From Bacteroidales bacterium (lineage in GTDB: Bacteria > Bacteroidota > Bacteroidia > Bacteroidales > UBA932): a stretch of 64,000 nucleotides of DNA. Within the stretch, counting starts at the first letter, position 1; each line of letters opens with the position of its first letter. The DNA lies in NCBI GenBank assembly GCA_017454905.1, contig JAFTCB010000044.1, forward strand, positions 1 through 64,000, given 5' to 3'. This document shows, in pieces, positions 58,315 to 64,000 of the stretch. The position numbers and the translations under genes are program-made. The notes beneath the pieces were generated by a model. That model saw nothing but the letters and a program-made list of their open reading frames with translations. It was not told the DNA's origin and did not search any database.

Positions 58315-59195
58315 TGGCGCACCGTTCCGGATTTGTCAATATCATCGGCAACCCGAACGTCGGGAAATCCACGCTGATGAATGCGCTGGTGGGCGAGAAG
58401 CTCTCCATCGTCACCGCGAAGGCACAGACCACGCGGCACCGCATCATGGGCATCGTCAACGGCGAGGACTGGCAGATCGTGTATTCCGATACGCCGGGCA
58501 TCCTCAAGCCCAACTACCGCCTGCAGCAGAACATGATGAATTTCGTGGACGGAGCGATCGGGGATGCCGACATCATCCTCTACGTGACGGATACGGTGGA
58601 GACCCCCGACAAGAACAGCGAGTATGTGGATAAACTCTCCCGGATCGCGTGCCCCGTCATCGTGGTGGTCAACAAGATCGACATCAGCGACCAGCCCCGC
58701 GTGGTCGAGTTGCTCCGCTACTGGCAGGAGAAACTCCCGGGTGCCGTGGTCATCCCGGCGTCCGCGCAGGAGCACTTCAATCTGGAGAGCATCCTCAACG
58801 CGGTCATCGAGCGCCTGCCCGAGTGTCCGCCCTGGTTCGACAAGGACGCCTTCACGGACAAGAATCTCCGCTTCTTCGCATCGGAGATCATCCGCGAAAA
58901 GATCCTCCTCAACTACAAGGAAGAGATCCCCTATTCCTGCGAAGTCGGCATCGAGACCTTCAAGGAAGGCGCCGAGCGCTATGACATCGGCGCAGTCATC
59001 TACGTGATGCGCGAATCCCAGAAGGGCATCATCATCGGGCGGCAGGGAGCCGCGCTCAAGAAAGTCGGCACCCAGGCCCGCCTGGACATGGAAGACTTTT
59101 TCCAGAAAAAAGTCTTCCTGCAGATCTATGTCAAGGTGGATCCCGACTGGCGGGAGAGCAAGCGGGAACTGCGGAAATTCGGTTACGAAGAATAG
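58314..59195 (+). CDS. era: GTPase Era
   Basis: 293 residues. GTPase motifs G1 (IIGNPNVGKSTLMNAL), G3 (IVYSDTPGIL) and G4 (VVVNKIDIS) are followed by a C-terminal KH RNA-binding domain with GIIIGRQGAALKKVGTQARL. Era binds 16S rRNA and assists maturation of the small ribosomal subunit. Length and layout are standard. It overlaps the pseudouridine synthase gene by one base and precedes parC by three bases, so rRNA-related functions and parC share a transcript. Confidence 0.97.
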   Translation: MAHRSGFVNIIGNPNVGKSTLMNALVGEKLSIVTAKAQTTRHRIMGIVNGEDWQIVYSDTPGILKPNYRLQQNMMNFVDGAIGDADIILYVTDTVETPDKNSEYVDKLSRIACPVIVVVNKIDISDQPRVVELLRYWQEKLPGAVVIPASAQEHFNLESILNAVIERLPECPPWFDKDAFTDKNLRFFASEIIREKILLNYKEEIPYSCEVGIETFKEGAERYDIGAVIYVMRESQKGIIIGRQGAALKKVGTQARLDMEDFFQKKVFLQIYVKVDPDWRESKRELRKFGYEE

Positions 59196-59198
59196 GTT

Positions 59199-61958
59199 AT
59201 GGAAGAAGAGAACATCATCACACCGGACGATATCATCGAGGACGACGACAAGGTCATCGAGGAAGAAGGAGAATCCTCCAACCGCTTTGACAAGCTGCTG
59301 GGAAGCGATGCACGCAAGTTCAAGCTCTCCGGCATGTTCAAGGACTGGTATCTGGACTACGCCTCATACGTGATCCTGCACCGGGCGGTCCCCCACATCG
59401 TGGACGGTCTCAAGCCCGTGCAGCGCCGCGTGCTGCATGCCATGTACCGCATGGACGACGGCGCCTACACCAAGGTGGCCAACATCGTCGGCCAGGCGAT
59501 GCAGTACCATCCGCACGGCGACCAGTCCATCCTCGGCGCCCTCGTCCAGCTCGGCCAGAAAGGATTCACGGTGGATTGCCAGGGTAACTGGGGCAACATC
59601 CTCACCGGTGATTCCAACGCCGCGCCCCGATACATCGAGGCCCGGCTCAGCAAATTCGCCAAGGAGGTGGTGTTCGATCCGAAAGTCACCCACTGGATGA
59701 ATTCCTACGACGGGCGCAACCAGGAGCCGACCGAACTTCCGGTCCGGTTCCCGCTGCTGCTCGCCCAGGGCACGGAAGGTATCGGCGTGGGCCTCGCTTC
59801 CAAGATCCTTCCCCACAACTTCAACGAACTCCTGGACGCCTCCGTCGCCATCCTCGAAGGCAAGCCCTACGAGATCTATCCCGATTTCCCGACAGGCGGT
59901 TTTGCCGACTGCAGCAAATACATGGCCGGCAGGCGGGGCGGAAGCGTCAAGGTCCGCGCCCGCATCGAGAAGATCGACAAGAACACGATCGCCATCACCG
60001 AAATCCCCTACGGGAAATACACCAAGGACCTGATCGATTCCATCCTCCGGGCCAAGGACAAGGGCAAGATCAAGATCAAGAAGATCGAGGACATGACCAC
60101 CGACAAGGTCGAAATCCTCATCCACCTGCCCAACGACGTCTCCCCGGACAAGACCATCGACGCCCTGTATGCGTTCACGGACTGCGAAATCAATATCGCC
60201 CCGAACGCCTGCGTGATCCGGGATGACAAGCCGGTCTTCGTCACGGTCAACGAGATCCTCGAATACGGCACGTACCACACCCGCGATCTGCTGCTCCAGG
60301 AGCAGCAGATCAAACTAGACGAACTGGAAGCCGACTGGCATTACAGTTCACTGGAGCGCATCTTCTTCGAGAACCGTATCTACAAGGTCCTCGAGCAGGA
60401 CCAGAAGGACTGGGATACCCAGATCCAGGACATCTTCACCCAGATGAAGATGTACCAGGACCTGTTCCGGCGCGAAATCGTACTGGAAGACATCCTCAAG
60501 CTCGTCGAAAAGCCCGTACGCAAGATCTCCAAGTTCGACACCAAGGCGATTGACGAGAAAATCCTCGCCCTGGAGGACCAGATGGCCGTCGTGCGCAACA
60601 ATATCGAGCACATCGACCGCTTCACCATCGACTGGTTCAAGGCCCTCAAGAAAAAGTACGGCAATGACTATCCGCGCCGTACCGAGCTGACCGGCTTCGA
60701 GACCATCGCCGCCACCAAGGTCGTCAACAACAACGCCAAGCTTCAGGCCAATCTCGCGGAAGGATTCGTCGGCATCGGCCTCAAGCGCGACGACGGCGGA
60801 GAGTTTATCTGCGACTGCTCCGACCTCTCCGAGATCATCGTCATCGGCCGGGACGGCAAATACCGCATCACCAAGGTCGAGGACAAGGCCTTCTTCGGCA
60901 AGGACCTGCTGTATGTCGGCCTGTTCAACCGCGGCGACACCCGCACCATCTACAATGTCATCTACCGCGAAGGCAAGACCTCGATCTACTACGCCAAGCG
61001 CTTCGCCATCACCTCCGTGACGCGCGACAAGGAATATGACATCACGACGGGAATGGCCGGCTCGCAGATCGTCTGGTTCACGGCCAACCACAACGGCGAA
61101 GCCGAGACGGTACGCGTGCTCCTGCGACCCAAGCCGAAGCTCAAGAAGACCAGTTTCGAATACGACTTTTCCACGCTGGCCATCAAGAGCAAGACCGCGC
61201 GCGGCAACCTGGTGAGCAAGAACGTCATCCGCAGCATCACGCTGCGCAGCAAGGGCGTCAGCACGATCGCAGGCAAGGACATCTGGTACGACACCGACAT
61301 CCAGAAGCTCAACGAGGACGGCCACGGCCTGTACCTCGGCCAGTTCGAGGACGGCGACAAGGTGCTTGCCGTCTTCAAGAACGGCACGTTCTATACCACC
61401 TCTTTCGACCTGGTCAACAAATACCAGGGCGATGTCCTCTTCATCGAGAAATTCGATGCGGACAAGACCTTCACCGTCCTATATTGGGACGGCGCCGTCA
61501 AGAGTTTTTACGTCAAGCGTTTCTCTTTCGTCCTGAGCGACAACACGCCCGTCAGTTTCATCTCCGAAGCGCCGAAGTCCTATCTGGTGGACATCAGCGG
61601 AGACAAGCATCCCCGGTACGAGGTCGTCTGGAAACTCGACGACAAGGAGCCGGAGCCGGTGGTCGCAGAGGAATGGATCGCCAAGAAGGGCATCGCCGCC
61701 AAAGGCAAGAAATGCGCCGAGCGCGGCGAGGTAAAGACAGTCCGCTTCATCGAGCCGCTCGTCGTGGACGAGCCGGAAGAAGAGATCCCCGATCAGGTCG
61801 AAGAAAGCGCGCAGGAACCGGCGGTCATGCCAGATACCCCTGCAGACATTCCGGCCGGCACGCCTGTCATCCCGGGCGAAGAACCGGAAACCACCGCCGA
61901 CCTCGACGAAGTTCCTGACTTCCCCGGCGGCCTCTTCGACGAGCCGACGCTGTTCTAG
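59199..61958 (+). CDS. parC: DNA topoisomerase IV subunit A (GyrA/ParC family)
   Basis: 919 residues. An acidic N-terminal extension of about 40 residues precedes the breakage-reunion domain: VPHIVDGLKPVQRRVLHAMY, QYHPHGDQSILGALVQL and the active-site tyrosine in SNAAPRYIEARLS. The helical gate and tower follow, then a C-terminal beta-pinwheel region (about 530-830) and an acidic Pro/Glu-rich tail. The pattern is closer to the ParC form of Bacteroidetes than to GyrA, but a gyrase assignment cannot be ruled out without comparison. It is the last gene of its transcript, with a hairpin behind it. Confidence 0.9.
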   Translation: MEEENIITPDDIIEDDDKVIEEEGESSNRFDKLLGSDARKFKLSGMFKDWYLDYASYVILHRAVPHIVDGLKPVQRRVLHAMYRMDDGAYTKVANIVGQAMQYHPHGDQSILGALVQLGQKGFTVDCQGNWGNILTGDSNAAPRYIEARLSKFAKEVVFDPKVTHWMNSYDGRNQEPTELPVRFPLLLAQGTEGIGVGLASKILPHNFNELLDASVAILEGKPYEIYPDFPTGGFADCSKYMAGRRGGSVKVRARIEKIDKNTIAITEIPYGKYTKDLIDSILRAKDKGKIKIKKIEDMTTDKVEILIHLPNDVSPDKTIDALYAFTDCEINIAPNACVIRDDKPVFVTVNEILEYGTYHTRDLLLQEQQIKLDELEADWHYSSLERIFFENRIYKVLEQDQKDWDTQIQDIFTQMKMYQDLFRREIVLEDILKLVEKPVRKISKFDTKAIDEKILALEDQMAVVRNNIEHIDRFTIDWFKALKKKYGNDYPRRTELTGFETIAATKVVNNNAKLQANLAEGFVGIGLKRDDGGEFICDCSDLSEIIVIGRDGKYRITKVEDKAFFGKDLLYVGLFNRGDTRTIYNVIYREGKTSIYYAKRFAITSVTRDKEYDITTGMAGSQIVWFTANHNGEAETVRVLLRPKPKLKKTSFEYDFSTLAIKSKTARGNLVSKNVIRSITLRSKGVSTIAGKDIWYDTDIQKLNEDGHGLYLGQFEDGDKVLAVFKNGTFYTTSFDLVNKYQGDVLFIEKFDADKTFTVLYWDGAVKSFYVKRFSFVLSDNTPVSFISEAPKSYLVDISGDKHPRYEVVWKLDDKEPEPVVAEEWIAKKGIAAKGKKCAERGEVKTVRFIEPLVVDEPEEEIPDQVEESAQEPAVMPDTPADIPAGTPVIPGEEPETTADLDEVPDFPGGLFDEPTLF

Positions 61959-61971
61959 ATCCGCCCGAGTC

Positions 61972-62001
61972 TCGCCCGGAAAAGTGTAGTATTCCGGGCG
62001 A
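61972..62001. terminator. Hairpin terminator between parC and aroE
   Basis: A perfect ten-base-pair stem, TCGCCCGGAA at 61972-61981 and TTCCGGGCGA at 61992-62001, around a ten-base loop. It lies between convergent genes and can act for both strands. Further partly complementary GGGCGA and TCGCCC copies follow to 62052, so larger alternative folds are possible. Confidence 0.6.
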
Positions 62002-62057
62002 CCCGTGCCGATTTCGCTGGGGGTCGCCCGTTCAGGACGGGTAAAACGGGCGAGGTG

Positions 62058-62720
62058 CTAATCTGCAAATACGATCCGCATGGCGGCAGCATCGGGCTGC
62101 TCGCCGGTCATCAGGATATAACCGGTGACAGCCTGCTGAAGCAGCCATTCCATACCCGGGATGTATCCCGGATGGGCGGACAGGCAGGGGTCCTTGTAGT
62201 TCGCTTCGATCAGGTGGGCGCATTCGAGACGGTCTGCGCCTTCGGCGAAGCGGGGCAGGGTGTAGATGATGACGTCCGCGCGGACTCCCTGTGCAATCTC
62301 CGCGTGGCGGTACAGGGTACAGCTGAAACCCAGGTCTTCGGCTGCAGCAAGGGCCGCTTTGCCGGCTCCGCCGAATCCAATCACGGCAGCAGTGCCGCCT
62401 CCGAGCGGCTCCAGCAGGGCTTTCACTCCCAGGTAATCCGAATTATAGGCTTTGAGCCCGTCCGGGGTCTTGACGACCAGGTTGGTCGCTCCGGCGCGTT
62501 CACACTCCGGGCTCTTCCAGTCGGCGCGTTCAAAAGCATTCCCCTTGAAGGGAGCAGTCACGTTGATAGCCTTGTAGTCCGAGAGGAAACGGGCCCAGGC
62601 TTCTTCGAAGTCCGGCGTCTCGATGAGGTCGTAGGGGTATTTCCCGCCGTAAGCGGCGGTGAACAGGGCCGGGCTGAGGGAGTGGGCGATCGGGTGCCCG
62701 ATGAGACCGAATCTATCCAT
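62058..62720 (-). CDS. aroE: Shikimate dehydrogenase
   Basis: 220 residues. It reduces 3-dehydroshikimate to shikimate with NADPH in aromatic amino-acid synthesis. Motifs: FGLIGHPIAHSLSPALFTAA (substrate serines), the catalytic lysine in INVTAPFKGNAFE, the aspartate in YNSDYLGVKALL, and a Rossmann glycine motif VIGFGGAGKAAL. It is shorter than many family members (about 250-280), mainly in the C-terminal nucleotide-binding half, but key residues are present. Its start overlaps the end of the TrmH-like gene by eight bases. Confidence 0.92.
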   Translation of the reverse strand: MDRFGLIGHPIAHSLSPALFTAAYGGKYPYDLIETPDFEEAWARFLSDYKAINVTAPFKGNAFERADWKSPECERAGATNLVVKTPDGLKAYNSDYLGVKALLEPLGGGTAAVIGFGGAGKAALAAAEDLGFSCTLYRHAEIAQGVRADVIIYTLPRFAEGADRLECAHLIEANYKDPCLSAHPGYIPGMEWLLQQAVTGYILMTGEQPDAAAMRIVFAD

Positions 62721-63627
62721 GGGTCTGGCGTTGTCTGACGGCTTCGAAAAGAAGGATGGCGGCTGAGACGGACACGTTGAGCGAATCCAGCCGTCCGAGC
62801 ATCGGGATGCGGATGTGGGCGTCGGCGGCTTCGCGCCATTGCGTCGTGAGTCCGGTGGATTCGGTCCCCATCACGAGGGCCGTGCCGGCAGTCATGTCGC
62901 AGTCGTAGTAGAGGGAGGAGTCCTGCAGCTGGGCCGTGAGGATGCGGATGCCGCGTTTCTTAAGGAAAGCGATGGCTTCCTGCGAACTGCATACGGCGCA
63001 GGGGACCGTGAAGACGGCGCCGATGGAAGCGCGGATGAGGTTGGGATTCCAGAGGTCGGTGAGCGGATCGCAGAAAAGGACGGCGTCGGCGCCGGCTGCG
63101 TCTGCGCTGCGCAGCACCGCCCCCAGGTTGCCCGGCTTCTCCACGCTCTCGAGCACCATCACCAGCGGGTTCTCCGGAAGCGCAAGGTCCTCCAACTGCC
63201 GCGAGGGCACCCGCACCTCCGCGATCACCCCTTCCGTCCCCTCACGATAAGAAATCCTGGAATAGACTTCTTTGGAAACCTCGAATACCTTCATTCTGCT
63301 TTCCGGCGACGTCCGGGTGGCAACTGCCTCAGGAAACCGTAGCCACCCTCGGCTCCGTAAGAGGGAGGGGCCCGCCGCCGCAGGCGGTGGGAGGGGTCCG
63401 GCGCAGCCGGACGTTTCCTGAGGCAGTTGGCAACCCGGCGGAGTGGAAAGCATATCCGGGCAGACAAAGACCGTATCGATCTCGAAGCCGGCGTCGATGC
63501 AATGCTGGAGCTCGCGCCGCCCTTCGACCACGAAAAGACCGCGCTCGCGCCGCGCAGAAGACTTCTGCTGCAGCGCGAGGAGCGTCTTGACCTTCGGATT
63601 CGAAGGAGAAGTGATGACCTCCGGCAT
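62713..63627 (-). CDS. TrmH/SpoU-family RNA 2'-O-methyltransferase with an in-frame palindromic insertion
   Basis: 304 residues. N-terminal substrate-binding domain (about 1-60: VVEGRRELQHCIDAGFEIDT) and C-terminal SPOUT methyltransferase domain with the three family motifs: VLESVEKPGNLGAVLRSADA, ALVMGTESTGL and IPMLGRLDSLNVSVSAAILL. It methylates a ribose in rRNA or tRNA. Residues about 64-109 (beginning PGCQLPQETSGCAGPL) have no place in the family and interrupt the linker between FVCPDML and MKVFEVSKEV. They are encoded by a 109-base palindromic DNA element (63321-63429). The frame stays open, so the protein may still work. The upstream neighbour is lysS, nine bases away. Confidence 0.88.
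   Translation of the reverse strand: MPEVITSPSNPKVKTLLALQQKSSARRERGLFVVEGRRELQHCIDAGFEIDTVFVCPDMLSTPPGCQLPQETSGCAGPLPPPAAAGPSLLRSRGWLRFPEAVATRTSPESRMKVFEVSKEVYSRISYREGTEGVIAEVRVPSRQLEDLALPENPLVMVLESVEKPGNLGAVLRSADAAGADAVLFCDPLTDLWNPNLIRASIGAVFTVPCAVCSSQEAIAFLKKRGIRILTAQLQDSSLYYDCDMTAGTALVMGTESTGLTTQWREAADAHIRIPMLGRLDSLNVSVSAAILLFEAVRQRQTHG
63321..63429. repeat. Palindromic element inside the TrmH-like gene
   Basis: Perfect 17-base inverted repeats CAACTGCCTCAGGAAAC (63321-63337) and GTTTCCTGAGGCAGTTG (63413-63429) bound a GC-rich interior. The interior contains GTCCGGC-GCA-GCCGGAC (63396-63412) and CCGCC/GGCGG complementarity. The structure resembles a small REP- or MITE-like element inserted in frame. 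A related seven-base palindrome lies at 18532-18548. Confidence 0.75.
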
Positions 63628-63636
63628 GGTCGGAAA

Positions 63637-64000
<364 letters not shown>

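Overview
The window is a GC-rich chromosomal segment of a Bacteroidota bacterium, most likely a Bacteroidales member. The evidence is a TonB-dependent receptor with a DUF4249 lipoprotein, promoters of the Bacteroidetes type (-33 TTTG, -7 TAnnTTTG), a complete Bat (BatI) operon, and many secreted glycoside hydrolases. No species can be named from the sequence alone. Neither rRNA, tRNA, CRISPR array, phage nor transposase gene was seen.

Layout. 1-154 is the start of rpsO. 326-6672 is a four-gene, tightly coupled outer-membrane operon: a small secreted protein, a TonB receptor with an STN domain, a DUF4249 lipoprotein, and a macroglobulin-like protein ending in a barrel-less plug-like domain. 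6653-10997 (minus) is a three-gene unit: NodB-type deacetylase lipoprotein, EF-hand membrane protein, GT4 glycosyltransferase. 11056-31355 is an island for degrading plant-type polysaccharide (probably pectin or arabinogalactan): GH106, GH35, a DUF5107/TPR protein, an MFS sugar permease, an AraC regulator, a GH43-GH28 fusion, GH28, GH2 and two PfkB-type sugar kinases. It has no SusC/SusD pair in view.

The most striking feature of the island is duplication followed by reciprocal decay. Two paralogous GH28-GH106 gene pairs exist. One keeps GH106 and has GH28 reduced to 45 codons. The other keeps GH28 and has GH106 broken by a deletion of about 1.5 kb. The duplicated PfkB kinase has also lost 38 residues in one copy, and a further GH28 gene is truncated at 31104-31355.

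31459-46715 holds housekeeping and metabolic genes: a DUF389 membrane protein with an aldo/keto reductase, ppdK, a PIN-PhoH ATPase, a PurM/PurL-like protein, folC, a large alpha-2-macroglobulin-like protein, and truA. 46742-56968 is a long plus-strand run: MoxR, DUF58, a membrane protein, BatA, BatB, BatC and a fused BatD-BatE protein, followed after a promoter by ExbB, ExbD and TonB. 56971-64000 carries an RsuA/RluB-type pseudouridine synthase with a repeat-rich N-terminus, era, parC, aroE, a TrmH-family methyltransferase disrupted in frame by a palindromic element, and the 3' end of lysS.

Short palindromic or duplicated DNA elements lie inside or at the end of three genes (DUF5107, alpha-2-macroglobulin, TrmH-like). 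In each case the reading frame stays open.
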